64,000 nucleotides of DNA from Phytopseudomonas argentinensis (lineage in GTDB: Bacteria > Pseudomonadota > Gammaproteobacteria > Pseudomonadales > Pseudomonadaceae): positions 606,772 through 670,771 of the forward strand of contig NZ_FORC01000002.1 in assembly GCF_900113905.1 (NCBI RefSeq), given 5' to 3'. The notes under the pieces are model-generated. The model was not told where the DNA came from and searched no databases. It saw only the letters and a list, made by a program, of their open reading frames with translations. How positions within the stretch are numbered: the first letter of the stretch is position 1; each line of letters opens with the position of its first letter. The translations under genes and the position numbers were made by a program. Below are positions 46,197 to 54,768 of this stretch, piece after piece.

Positions 46197-46987
46197 CGCG
46201 CCGCCCAGGCCCCCGGCGCAGGCTCAGCAACGCGGGCGGTGCTCAGCTGTTCGTTGGCGTACAGCGCCTGCAGACGTTCGGGGTCGACTTCGCCGGCCGG
46301 CAGGTCGAAGGCGATGCGCCCGTCACGCACGCCGACGATGCGTGGAAAGTGCGCCAGGGCCAATTCCACCGTGTGCAGGCTGGCGACCAGGGTCACCCCG
46401 CCGGCTCTGGCATGGCCCACCAGCAGCGACAGGGTGTGGTCGGCCAGGCGTGGGTCCATGGCCGAGACCGGCTCGTCGGCTAGCAGCAGTTGCGGGGCCT
46501 GATACAGGGCGCGGGCGATGCCGACGCGCTGCAATTGGCCGCCGGAAAGTTGCCCGCAGCGGGCGAACAGCTTGTCGCCCAGGTCCAGCTTGTCCAGCTG
46601 CGCACGGGCGCCGGGAATGTCCAGTGGGTGCAGCAGGTTGAGCAAACTTCGGGCCAGGCCCCACTGGCCGAGGCGCCCGGCCAGCACGGCGGTGACCACC
46701 CGCTGGCGCAGCGGCAAGGGCGGCGCCTGGTGGATCAGGCCGATGCGCGTGCGCAGGCGTTGGCGCTGGCGGCTGGACAGTTGCCACGGGCGCTCGCCGA
46801 GCACCTGCAGCTCGCCCCCGCTGGGCGCCAGGGCGGTGGCCAGCAGGTTGAGCAGGCTCGACTTGCCGGCGCCGGACGGGCCGATGATCGCCACCCGCTC
46901 GCCCTGCGCGACGCTCAGGTCGATGCCCTGCAGCGCCTGTACGCCATTGCCGTGCGTGAGCCCGACGGCGCTCAGGCGCAGGCTCAT
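46190..46987 (-). CDS. PhnC-like ABC transporter ATPase
   Basis: A 265-aa ATP-binding subunit: Walker A GPSGAGKS at 36-43, Q-loop near HQAP, signature LSGGQ at 147-151 and Walker B ending LLADE with Asp171-Glu172. The C-terminus carries about 30 extra residues rich in Ala. It overlaps the binding-protein gene by 4 bases. It powers the two PhnE-like permeases downstream. Confidence 0.92.
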   Translation of the reverse strand: MSLRLSAVGLTHGNGVQALQGIDLSVAQGERVAIIGPSGAGKSSLLNLLATALAPSGGELQVLGERPWQLSSRQRQRLRTRIGLIHQAPPLPLRQRVVTAVLAGRLGQWGLARSLLNLLHPLDIPGARAQLDKLDLGDKLFARCGQLSGGQLQRVGIARALYQAPQLLLADEPVSAMDPRLADHTLSLLVGHARAGGVTLVASLHTVELALAHFPRIVGVRDGRIAFDLPAGEVDPERLQALYANEQLSTARVAEPAPGAWAARC

Positions 46988-47835
46988 TTCAGCAGGTCGG
47001 CAGCGCGGGCAGCCTCTTCGATGCCCTTGTAGTTTTCAGGCTTGGTCTCGATGAAGCGGCTGGCCGCCTGCAGGTCGAGAATCGCCTTGTGCTCCGGGTT
47101 GGCGGGGTCGAGGGCCAGGAACGCCTGCTTGATCTTCTCGGCCAGCGCCGGGTCGAGAGTGCCGCGCACCGTCCAGTTGTAATCGAAGTAGGTTGGCGTG
47201 GTGGCGAAGACCTTGACCTTGCTGGTGTCGACCTTGCCGCTCTTGACCAGCTTGTCCCACACGCTGGAGTTCAGCACGCCCGCGTCGACCTTGCCGGCCT
47301 GCACCCAGGCAGCGGTGGCATCGTGGGCGCCGGAGTAGGCGACGCGGCTGAAGTAGCTTTCCGGCTTGATGCCGTCCTGCAGCATGAAGTAGCGCGGCAT
47401 CAGGCTGCCGGAGGTGGAGGAAATCGAGCCGAAGGCGAAGGTCTTGCCCTTCAGGTCCTTGAGCGACTTGACCTGCGGGTCGGCGCTGATGAAGGTGCTG
47501 GTGAAGGCGGCGTCCTGTTCGCGCTGCACCAGGGGCATCGCGTTACCGGTCTTCAGGTTCACCTGCACGAAGGTGAAGCCGCCCAGCCAGGCCATGTCCA
47601 GGCGATCGGTGGCCAGGGCCTCGACCACGGCCGGGTAGTCGGCCACCGGCACGAATTCGACCTTCATGCCCAATTGCTGCTCCAGGTAGGCGCCCAGCGG
47701 CTTGAACTTGCGCAGCAGCTCGGTGGGGGCTTCATCGGGAATCGCCGAGACGCGCAGGGTTTCGGCAGCGTGGGTGGTAAGGGCAGCGGCGGACAGAGCG
47801 AGGCCGGCGAGCAGCGACAGGGTGCGCTTGAGCAT
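46984..47835 (-). CDS. PhnD-family substrate-binding protein, probable selenium oxyanion importer
   Basis: A 283-aa periplasmic binding protein. The signal peptide is cleaved near residue 23 ([10 protein letters not shown]). The PhnD pattern [50 protein letters not shown] and [11 protein letters not shown] is complete. PhnD-family proteins bind phosphonate, phosphite and related oxyanions. A subgroup encoded next to selD and the selenouridine synthase gene is annotated as a putative selenate importer, and this gene fits that context (selD and mnmH lie 2-4 kb away). The substrate is inference. Confidence 0.87.
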   Translation of the reverse strand: MLKRTLSLLAGLALSAAALTTHAAETLRVSAIPDEAPTELLRKFKPLGAYLEQQLGMKVEFVPVADYPAVVEALATDRLDMAWLGGFTFVQVNLKTGNAMPLVQREQDAAFTSTFISADPQVKSLKDLKGKTFAFGSISSTSGSLMPRYFMLQDGIKPESYFSRVAYSGAHDATAAWVQAGKVDAGVLNSSVWDKLVKSGKVDTSKVKVFATTPTYFDYNWTVRGTLDPALAEKIKQAFLALDPANPEHKAILDLQAASRFIETKPENYKGIEEAARAADLLK

Positions 47836-47962
47836 GGAGTTCTCCGGTTCAATGGCGGAAAAAACGAGAGGATGTGTGCGGCGTACGGGCAGATGCGGTG
47901 CTGCTCAGGCGTGGCTGGGCGGCTGGTGCGCGGCACGGGCGGCGCAAGTATAGGGGCAGTCG

Positions 47963-47988
47963 CCCCCCGCGGCGAGCACCGCGGGGGG
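47963..47988. promoter_or_regulatory. Strong GC hairpin between the Nramp-like gene and the binding-protein gene
   Basis: CCCCCCGCGG and CCGCGGGGGG form a perfect 10-bp stem around a 6-nt loop, directly downstream of the Nramp-like stop codon. There is no T tract on the minus strand, so it may mark the 3' end by another route or act as an RNA-stability element. Confidence 0.6.
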
Positions 47989-47998
47989 TGGTGTGGGC

Positions 47999-49300
47999 CT
48001 AGCCGATCAGGCGGGCCAACTCGTTCAGGCAGAGCACCACGAAAAGCGCCGCGGCAATTCCCAGCAGGCCGTTGGACAGCCAGCCCGAGCGCCACTCTGC
48101 CGGCACCCGTTGCGAATTGAGCAGCCAGATCAGCGTGAGCGCCAGGAACGGCATGAAGAACGCACCGAAGGCGCCGTAAGCGATCACCAGGCCGAATGGC
48201 CGGCCCAGGGTGAGCAGCAACATCGGCGGGAAGGTCAGCCAGAGCACGTAGAAGCGGAAGGCCGGGGTTTTTTCCAGGTCCTGGCGGGCACCTTTTGCCT
48301 GCTCGCCGCCCTGCACCTGGCGCACGAAGTCGGCGAACAACAGCGACACACCGTGCCAGACACCGAGGATCGACGAGAAGGTGGTCGCCGCGAAGCCGAT
48401 CAGGAACAGGGTGGATACAAAGCTGCCGAAGCGCTCGCGCAGGATTTCATCGAGGTCGAGCAGGCCGCGGTCACCGCCCGCCAGGGTGACCTGGGCGGTA
48501 TAGAGCAGCTCGGCGCCGACGATCAGCATCGAAATCACGAAGATGCCGGTGGCGATGTAGGCCACCCGGTTGTCCAGGCGCATCATGCCCATCCACGCCG
48601 GGGTGCGCCAACCCTTGGCCTGCACCCAGTAGCCGTAGGAGGCCATGGTGATGGTTCCGCCAACGCCGCCGATAAGGCCCAGCGTGTAGATCGCCGAGCC
48701 TTCGGGAATGGTCGGTACCAGGCCGGTCACTGCCTGGCCGAGATTGGGCATGACCAGAATGGCGAGGCCGACGACCACCACGAACATGATGCCGATGAAC
48801 AGCTTCATGACCGTCTCGAAGGCGCTGTAGCGGTTGAACAGTACGAACAACGCGCCGGCGATCCCCGACAATGCGCCCCACATCCAGAACGGCATCACGT
48901 CCGGAAACAGCGCGGCCAGCGGTAGCGCCGTGGCGCTCATCGCCGTGCCGCCGTACACGAAGCCCCAGATCACGATGTAGATACCGAAGTACCAGTACGT
49001 CCATTTACCCAGCGAGCGCCAGCCTTCGAGAATGGTCGAGCCGGTAGCCAGGTGATAGCGCGCCGAGCCTTCCGCGAGGGCGATCTTGACGATGCAGCCC
49101 ACCACCGCGGCCCAGAGCAGGGCGTAGCCGAAGCGCGAGCCGGCGATCAGGGTCGCCACCAGGTCGCCAGCGCCGACACCCGTGACCGCGACCACGATGC
49201 CCGGGCCGATGAGCTTCCAGCGCGCCGCCGTGCCGCTTGGCGGGGCCGACTGGGAGGGTTCTTCCATCGAAGGTGCGCGCGTCTCGTTGTTGTCGTTCAT
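47999..49300 (-). CDS. Nramp-related membrane transporter with non-canonical metal motifs
   Basis: A 433-aa inner-membrane protein with 11 predicted helices of the Nramp fold. In canonical Nramps helix 1 carries DPGN and helix 6 carries MPH. Here helix 1 has GVGAGD (residues 41-46), which puts GAGD in the place of DPGN, and helix 6 has [10 protein letters not shown], with Ala-Ser in place of Pro-His. Divalent metal transport of the usual kind is therefore doubtful. It is divergent from selD and lies upstream of the PhnCDE-like genes, so a link to selenium is possible but unproven. AGGAAG precedes the ATG. Confidence 0.85.
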   Translation of the reverse strand: MNDNNETRAPSMEEPSQSAPPSGTAARWKLIGPGIVVAVTGVGAGDLVATLIAGSRFGYALLWAAVVGCIVKIALAEGSARYHLATGSTILEGWRSLGKWTYWYFGIYIVIWGFVYGGTAMSATALPLAALFPDVMPFWMWGALSGIAGALFVLFNRYSAFETVMKLFIGIMFVVVVGLAILVMPNLGQAVTGLVPTIPEGSAIYTLGLIGGVGGTITMASYGYWVQAKGWRTPAWMGMMRLDNRVAYIATGIFVISMLIVGAELLYTAQVTLAGGDRGLLDLDEILRERFGSFVSTLFLIGFAATTFSSILGVWHGVSLLFADFVRQVQGGEQAKGARQDLEKTPAFRFYVLWLTFPPMLLLTLGRPFGLVIAYGAFGAFFMPFLALTLIWLLNSQRVPAEWRSGWLSNGLLGIAAALFVVLCLNELARLIG

Positions 49301-49500
49301 GGCATCTTCCTGTGAGCGCCGCCAGGGCATTTTCATGGAGCATAGATAGGGCGCGGAGCCTTGCGTGCCGGGGTGCGGATGAAAAGTGTTGCAGGTCGTA
49401 CAGCCACGCGCGGCCATGCAGTTCGGCTGCTCGCCTCTGCGAGGGCGTGCACGGGCTGGTAGAATCCGCCGCCTGTTTTCCCGTTGACGAGAGCGTTGCC

Positions 49501-50535
49501 ATGAGTGAGCCGATCCGCCTGACCCAGTACAGCCACGGTGCCGGCTGCGGCTGCAAGATTTCCCCCAAGGTGCTGGAGGTGATCCTGGCCGGCAGCGGCG
49601 CGCAGAATCTCGACCCCAAGCTGTGGGTCGGCAACGCCTCCCGTGACGATGCGGCGGTGTACGCCCTCGATGACGAGCGTGGCGTGGTGTCGACCACCGA
49701 CTTCTTCATGCCCATCGTCGATGACCCCTTCGACTTCGGCCGCATCGCCGCCACCAATGCGATCAGCGACATCTACGCCATGGGCGGCGACCCGCTGATG
49801 GCCATCGCCATCCTCGGCTGGCCGGTCAACCTGCTGCCGCCAGAGGTCGCCCGCGAAGTGATCCGTGGCGGCCGCGCGGTGTGCGATGCCGCCGGCATCC
49901 CCCTGGCCGGTGGCCACTCCATCGACGCCCCGGAGCCGATCTTCGGCCTGGCGGTGACCGGCGTGGTGAGCAAGCAGCACATGAAGCGCAACGACACTGC
50001 CAGGGCCGGCGACACCCTGTACCTGACCAAGCCCCTGGGCATAGGCATCCTCACCACCGCCGAGAAGAAGGCCAAGCTGCGTGGCGAAGACGTGGGCCTG
50101 GCCCGCGACTGGATGTGCACCCTGAACAAGCCGGGCAGCCGCTTCGGCAAGCTGGCCGGCGTCAACGCCATGACCGACGTCACCGGCTTCGGCCTGCTTG
50201 GCCACTTGGTGGAAATGGCCGACGGCGCCAGCCTCACCGCCCGCCTGGACTACGCCGCCGTGCCGCGCCTGCCGGGCGTGGAGCACTACCTGGCCGAGGG
50301 CTGCGTACCCGGCGGCACGTTGCGCAACTTCGACAGCTACGGCGAACGCATCGCTGCGCTCAGCGACAGCCAGCGCGATCTGCTCTGCGACCCACAGACC
50401 AGTGGCGGCCTGCTGATCGCCGTCAGCGAAGCGGGCGAGGCCGAGTTTCTCGCCGTGGCCGCCGAACTGGGCCTGCACCTGGCCCCCATCGGCGTGCTGG
50501 TGGAGCGACAGCGTCACGCCGTCGAGGTGTTCTGA
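49501..50535 (+). CDS. selD: Selenide, water dikinase (selenophosphate synthetase)
   Basis: Makes selenophosphate from selenide and ATP, the selenium donor for selenouridine in tRNA and for selenocysteine. 344 aa, starting [19 protein letters not shown]. Cys16 and Lys19 correspond to the catalytic Cys17 and Lys20 of E. coli. Downstream [24 protein letters not shown] and the DPQTSGG motif complete the PurM-like fold. The catalytic position is a cysteine codon, not UGA. The mnmH start overlaps the stop by one base. Confidence 0.96.
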   Translation: MSEPIRLTQYSHGAGCGCKISPKVLEVILAGSGAQNLDPKLWVGNASRDDAAVYALDDERGVVSTTDFFMPIVDDPFDFGRIAATNAISDIYAMGGDPLMAIAILGWPVNLLPPEVAREVIRGGRAVCDAAGIPLAGGHSIDAPEPIFGLAVTGVVSKQHMKRNDTARAGDTLYLTKPLGIGILTTAEKKAKLRGEDVGLARDWMCTLNKPGSRFGKLAGVNAMTDVTGFGLLGHLVEMADGASLTARLDYAAVPRLPGVEHYLAEGCVPGGTLRNFDSYGERIAALSDSQRDLLCDPQTSGGLLIAVSEAGEAEFLAVAAELGLHLAPIGVLVERQRHAVEVF

Positions 50536-51626
50536 TGCGCGAGGATGCCCGCGATTTCCGTGCCCTGTTCCTCGACGGTGTACCGATGATGGATACCCGC
50601 GCACCGGTGGAATTCACCAAGGGCGCGTTCCCCGGCGTGGTCAACCTGCCGCTGATGACCGACCTGGAACGCCAGAAGGTCGGCACCTGCTACAAGCAAC
50701 ACGGCCAGGAGGCGGCCATCAAACTGGGTCACCAGCTGGTCGGTGGCGAGATCAAGGCCCATCGGGTCGCGGCCTGGGCGGCCTTCGCCCGCGCCAACCC
50801 AGATGGCTACCTGTACTGCTTTCGCGGCGGCCTGCGCTCGCAGATCGTCCAGCAGTGGCTGCGCGAAGCGGGCATCGACTACCCGCGCATCACCGGCGGC
50901 TACAAGGCGATGCGTACCTTTCTGCTCGATACCCTCGAAGAAGCCGTAGCGCAGTGCCGCTTCGTGGTGGTCGGCGGCATGACCGGCACCGGCAAGACCG
51001 ATGTGCTGGCCCAGCTGCCCGATGGCCTGGACCTGGAAGGCCATGCCAACCACCGCGGCTCCAGTTTCGGCAAGCGCGCCACCGGCCAGCCGGCGCAGAT
51101 CGATTTCGAGAACGCCCTGGCCGTGGACATTCTGCGCAAGCGTGCGGCGGGCATCGAGCGCTTCGTGCTCGAAGACGAAGGGCGCATCGTCGGCAGCTGC
51201 AACGTGCCGCTGTCGCTGCATCAGGGCATGCAGACCTACCCGCTGGTGTGGCTCGAAGACAGCTTCGAGGGGCGTGTGGAGCGCATCCTGCGTGACTATG
51301 TGATCGACCTGTGCGCCGAATTCATCGCCGTCAATGGCGAGGAGCGCGGCTTCGACCTGTTCGCCGCGCGCCTGCTGCAGAGCCTGGACAACATCCACAA
51401 ACGCCTGGGCGGCGAGCGCCACCAGCGCCTGCGGGCAATCATGGTCGACGCCCTCGGCGCCCAGCAGCGTAGCGGCGCCGTAGGCTTTCACCGCGACTGG
51501 ATCGCCGGGCTGCTGCGTGAATACTACGACCCCATGTACGCCTACCAGCGCGACAGCAAGGCCGAGCGCATCGTCTTCGCTGGCGACGAGGCCGCGGTGG
51601 TCGCCTACCTGCGCGAAGCACATTAA
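50535..51626 (+). CDS. mnmH: tRNA 2-selenouridine synthase
   Basis: Replaces the sulphur of 2-thiouridine with selenium at the wobble position of tRNAs for Lys, Glu and Gln. 363 aa: an N-terminal rhodanese domain with catalytic Cys95 (YCFRGGLRS) and a P-loop domain with GMTGTGKT at residues 148-155. ATG overlaps the selD stop (TGATG), so the two are translationally coupled. selA/selB are not in the window, so in this stretch the visible use of selenium is tRNA modification. Confidence 0.95.
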   Translation: MREDARDFRALFLDGVPMMDTRAPVEFTKGAFPGVVNLPLMTDLERQKVGTCYKQHGQEAAIKLGHQLVGGEIKAHRVAAWAAFARANPDGYLYCFRGGLRSQIVQQWLREAGIDYPRITGGYKAMRTFLLDTLEEAVAQCRFVVVGGMTGTGKTDVLAQLPDGLDLEGHANHRGSSFGKRATGQPAQIDFENALAVDILRKRAAGIERFVLEDEGRIVGSCNVPLSLHQGMQTYPLVWLEDSFEGRVERILRDYVIDLCAEFIAVNGEERGFDLFAARLLQSLDNIHKRLGGERHQRLRAIMVDALGAQQRSGAVGFHRDWIAGLLREYYDPMYAYQRDSKAERIVFAGDEAAVVAYLREAH

Positions 51627-51638
51627 CCTCACCGCGAC

Positions 51639-51744
51639 GTAGGGCGTTCCGAGCGGCGTTCCCTTCGCGCAGCAGTACGCCGCGCGTCGGCATGGCGGAC
51701 TGTTCGCTGACGCTACGAGCGGCCGGCGTCTCGGGCCGCCCTAC
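51639..51744. repeat. Dispersed repeat family, copy 1
   Basis: Ends are inverted (GTAGGGCG ... CCGCCCTAC). The core at 51694-51729 (GGCGGACTGTTCGCTGACGC...) is shared with copies at 59924-60019 and 62007-62085. Confidence 0.7.
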
Positions 51745-51767
51745 ATGACTGAGTCCGCCCTACGCCC

Positions 51768-52928
51768 TCAGCGGGTATGGAAATGCCCGCTGCCCGGTTT
51801 GAAGCGCTTTGCCATGAGCATCAGCACCAGCGTGGCGGCGGCCATCATCAGCCAGCTTAGGCGCAGGTTGTTGGTGTACTGGCGCAGCAGGCCGGCGAGC
51901 AGCGGCGAGGTGGCGGCGATCAGGTAGCCGCCGCCCTGCACGAAGGCCAGCAGGTCACCGGTCTGGCGTGGGTCGTCGAGGTGATCCTGCGCCACCACCA
52001 GCGATAGCGGAAACAGGGCGCCGATACCGATGCCGATCAGCACGCAGATCGGCACCACCAGCGTCAGCGGCGCAAGCACCAGGGCGATCAGCCCGAGCAG
52101 CAGACACACCAGCACGAAACTCAAGAGCACCCGGCGATCCGGGCAGCGCGCCAGCAGGCTCGAGGCCAGCAGGCCGGCGGTTACTTCGCAGAGGGTCAGG
52201 GCGGCCAGCAGCAGGCCGCTGGACTCGGCGCTCCAGCCCAGCGAGGTGTAGTAGGGCGGCAGCCAAGCCAGCACCAGCGTATAACCGGCGGTGCCGACGC
52301 CGAAAAAGGCCATCAGCAGCCAGGCGCGTGGCGAGCGCCAGGGGTTGAGCGGTGCCGCCGAGCCGCTTGTGGTCGGCTCGTCCGCCGGCGCGGCGCGCTT
52401 CCACAGCAGGCAGGCGATGATGGCCGGCAGAGCCCAGGTGGCCAGTGCCCACGACCAGCCCAGCCACTGCGCCAGCCAGGGCGTCAGCGCAGCACCGAAG
52501 GCGGCGCCGCCCATGATCGCGCAGCTGTAGAAGCCGATCAGCCGACCCGCATCGTGGCTGAAGCGTGCCTTGATCAACCCCGGTAGCAACGCTTGCACGA
52601 AGGCGATACCGGCGCCTGCCAGCAGGGCACTGATCAGCAACGGCGTGGCACTGGGCACCAGGCCACGGGCCAGGCAGGCGAGGGCTATCAGCAGGGTGCC
52701 GAGCCAGATACCGCGTCGCTCGCCGAAGCGCCCGCGTAGAAAGGTGGCCGCCAGGGCGCCGAGGCCCATGATCACGATCGGCAGGCTGGTCAGCAGGCTG
52801 GCGCCCACGTGCCCCAGGTGGGTGTCCAGCTGGATGCGGTCGAGCAGCGGGCCCACCGCCGCGAGCACCGGGCGCAGGTTCAGGCCCAGCAAGATGATCG
52901 CCAGCAGCAACAGGGTCTGGCGTTTCAT
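51768..52928 (-). CDS. MFS transporter, CynX/NimT-like
   Basis: A 386-aa inner-membrane protein with 12 predicted helices. LLGLNLRPVLAAVGPLLD at the start and ISALLAGAGIAFVQALLPGLIKARF are typical of the cyanate/nitroimidazole transporter (CynX/NimT) branch. The ATG at 52928 follows GGAGAAGG and overlaps the upstream EamA gene by 4 bases. Substrate not predictable. Both exporter genes probably answer to the divergent MarR regulator. Confidence 0.9.
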   Translation of the reverse strand: MKRQTLLLLAIILLGLNLRPVLAAVGPLLDRIQLDTHLGHVGASLLTSLPIVIMGLGALAATFLRGRFGERRGIWLGTLLIALACLARGLVPSATPLLISALLAGAGIAFVQALLPGLIKARFSHDAGRLIGFYSCAIMGGAAFGAALTPWLAQWLGWSWALATWALPAIIACLLWKRAAPADEPTTSGSAAPLNPWRSPRAWLLMAFFGVGTAGYTLVLAWLPPYYTSLGWSAESSGLLLAALTLCEVTAGLLASSLLARCPDRRVLLSFVLVCLLLGLIALVLAPLTLVVPICVLIGIGIGALFPLSLVVAQDHLDDPRQTGDLLAFVQGGGYLIAATSPLLAGLLRQYTNNLRLSWLMMAAATLVLMLMAKRFKPGSGHFHTR

Positions 52929-53827
52929 TGCGCCTTCTCCTGGGCGCCGCGCCAGGCCACCAGCAGCACACCGCTGACGATGCACAGCCCGGCCAGCAGC
53001 ATCGACAGGCTACCCTGTTCACCCAGCAGGCCGATGGCCATGGCGGCGCCGAGCACGGCGGCCACCGAGCCGATCTGGCTGAGGAATACCGCGCCGGCGA
53101 GCTTCTGCAGCACGAAGAACAGCGCATAGACGATGGCGAACAGCGCCATCTGCACCAGCAGCAGAAGTATGGCGGCCTGGCTGCCCAGCTGCGGCGCCAG
53201 GTCGGCGCCCAGCAGGCCCATGGGCAACAAAAGCAGGGCGCCGCCCAGCAGCATGCCTGGCGCCAGGGACAATGGGCTGGCACCGCTCGGCCAGTAGCGC
53301 GAGCGGTAGATATTGCCCATGGCCAGGAACAGCGGGATCGACAGTGCGGCCAGCACCCACAGTCGAGGGGCGTCGCCATCCTGCAGCTTGCCCAGGGCCA
53401 GCAGCACGCTGCCGACCAGGCCGATGCCAATGCCCAGCAGGCGAATGCGGCTCAGCGGCTCCATGCGCAGGGCCAGGGCCATTAGGTAGGTGAACAGCGG
53501 TGGGAAGGCCAGGCACATCGACGCGAAGCCGGCACCGACATGGCCGATGGAGCTGAACAGAAGGCCATTGGGCAGGGCGATGCTGATCAGCCCGGCAATC
53601 AGGTAGTAGCGCAACAAGGGCGGCGTTATGCCCGTGCGCTCGCCACGCAGACGTACTAGTACCAGCAGCGCCAGGCCGCCGCCGAGCAGGCTCCACAGCA
53701 GGAAGGCCAAGGGCTGCCAGCCTTGCTGGCCGGCGAGTTTCACCAGGTTGCTGGTCAGGCCCATCAGGGCGCCGATCGCCAGCAACAGGAACAGCGCCAG
53801 ATAGGGGCGCTGCAGGGGCTGTCTCAT
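52925..53827 (-). CDS. EamA-type (DMT superfamily) transporter
   Basis: A 300-aa membrane protein with ten predicted helices in two EamA repeats (about residues 8-135 and 150-290). GGAG precedes the ATG at 53827. It is co-transcribed with the downstream MFS gene, and its promoter region is shared with the divergent MarR regulator gene. The usual inference is efflux of a metabolite or drug, but nothing identifies it. Confidence 0.88.
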   Translation of the reverse strand: MRQPLQRPYLALFLLLAIGALMGLTSNLVKLAGQQGWQPLAFLLWSLLGGGLALLVLVRLRGERTGITPPLLRYYLIAGLISIALPNGLLFSSIGHVGAGFASMCLAFPPLFTYLMALALRMEPLSRIRLLGIGIGLVGSVLLALGKLQDGDAPRLWVLAALSIPLFLAMGNIYRSRYWPSGASPLSLAPGMLLGGALLLLPMGLLGADLAPQLGSQAAILLLLVQMALFAIVYALFFVLQKLAGAVFLSQIGSVAAVLGAAMAIGLLGEQGSLSMLLAGLCIVSGVLLVAWRGAQEKAQ

Positions 53828-53853
53828 ACCTGTCTCCAAAGCCGATCTACGAT

Positions 53854-53885
53854 AAGATACAAACATTCTTTTTGAAAAGTATCTT
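53854..53885. promoter_or_regulatory. Inverted repeat in the EamA/MarR intergenic region
   Basis: AAGATAC (53854-53860) and GTATCTT (53879-53885) face each other across an AT-rich 18-bp spacer. It is a plausible operator for the MarR protein and overlaps the likely promoters of both genes. Confidence 0.6.
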
Positions 53886-53910
53886 GATAGCAAGGTAAAT
53901 CGAGGGCGAC

Positions 53911-54408
53911 ATGCAGGATCGAGCACAACTGGCCGCTGAACAGTGGCGTGAGCAACGCCCGGATCTGGACGGCTTCGCCATGGCGGTGATCGGCAGGCTG
54001 GGCGAATTGAGCCAGGTGATCAGTCGTGATCACCTGTCGCCGTTCTTCGCCAGCCATGGCCTGCAGGCCGGCGAGTTCGACTTGCTGGCCACCCTGCGCC
54101 GCGCTGGCGAACCCTATGCGCTGATGCCCACTGCCCTGTACGAAAGCGCGATGATTTCCTCCGGTGGCATGACCAGCCGCATCGACCGCCTGGAGAAAGC
54201 CGGGCTGATCGAACGGCGCAAGCATCCGTCCGACCGCCGCGGCATCCTCGTGGCGCTGACACCGGCGGGCTTTGAACTGATCGACAGCATGCTCACCGCC
54301 CACGTTGCTAACCTGCAGCGTGTTCTGGCCGCCCTCAGTGACGAGGAAAAACAGCAGTTGCATGGGCTCACCGGCAAGCTGCTGGCCAACCTGCAACTCG
54401 GTGAATGA
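53911..54408 (+). CDS. MarR-family transcriptional regulator
   Basis: A 165-aa winged helix-turn-helix dimer. The recognition region is SSGGMTSRIDRLEKAGLIERRKHPSDRRGILVALT, and N- and C-terminal helices form the dimer interface. It starts 84 bases from the divergent EamA gene and probably represses that operon and itself. It is followed by a small membrane protein whose upstream ATG overlaps its stop. Confidence 0.92.
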   Translation: MQDRAQLAAEQWREQRPDLDGFAMAVIGRLGELSQVISRDHLSPFFASHGLQAGEFDLLATLRRAGEPYALMPTALYESAMISSGGMTSRIDRLEKAGLIERRKHPSDRRGILVALTPAGFELIDSMLTAHVANLQRVLAALSDEEKQQLHGLTGKLLANLQLGE

Positions 54409-54422
54409 AAGGAATCCAGCCC

Positions 54423-54719
54423 ATGTCTCTTCCGGCATTGATCATCGGCGTATTCGCCCAGCTGTTCTTCGCAGGCCTGCAAGGCTTGATCGTGGTGTTC
54501 TCCGCCGCCGCCATCGCCAATAACAGCGAACTGACACCTTTGCAGGATCGTCTGCTGTCGAGCCTGATGCTGCTGCTTCCCGGCCTCTCGTTGGCCACCG
54601 CCGGCTTGCTGGTGGTCGGTTACCTCAGCTCGGCGCCGTGGCTCTCCAACTTCTGGCACCTGCTGCCGGTGGTGGCTTTTGGGCTGTACCTGCTGTTCGC
54701 GTGGGGCCTGAATCGCTGA
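54423..54719 (+). CDS. Small integral membrane protein
   Basis: A 98-aa protein with three hydrophobic helices (about residues 4-27, 46-68 and 78-95) and no recognisable family. AAGGAA lies 9 nt before the ATG; an upstream ATG at 54405 overlapping the MarR stop is possible but lacks a spaced ribosome binding site. It is in the same direction as the MarR gene. Function unknown. Confidence 0.75.
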   Translation: MSLPALIIGVFAQLFFAGLQGLIVVFSAAAIANNSELTPLQDRLLSSLMLLLPGLSLATAGLLVVGYLSSAPWLSNFWHLLPVVAFGLYLLFAWGLNR

Positions 54720-54768
54720 GTAGGTCGCCGCGCAGCGATGTCCCCATGGGCCACTCGACGCTCGGCTG

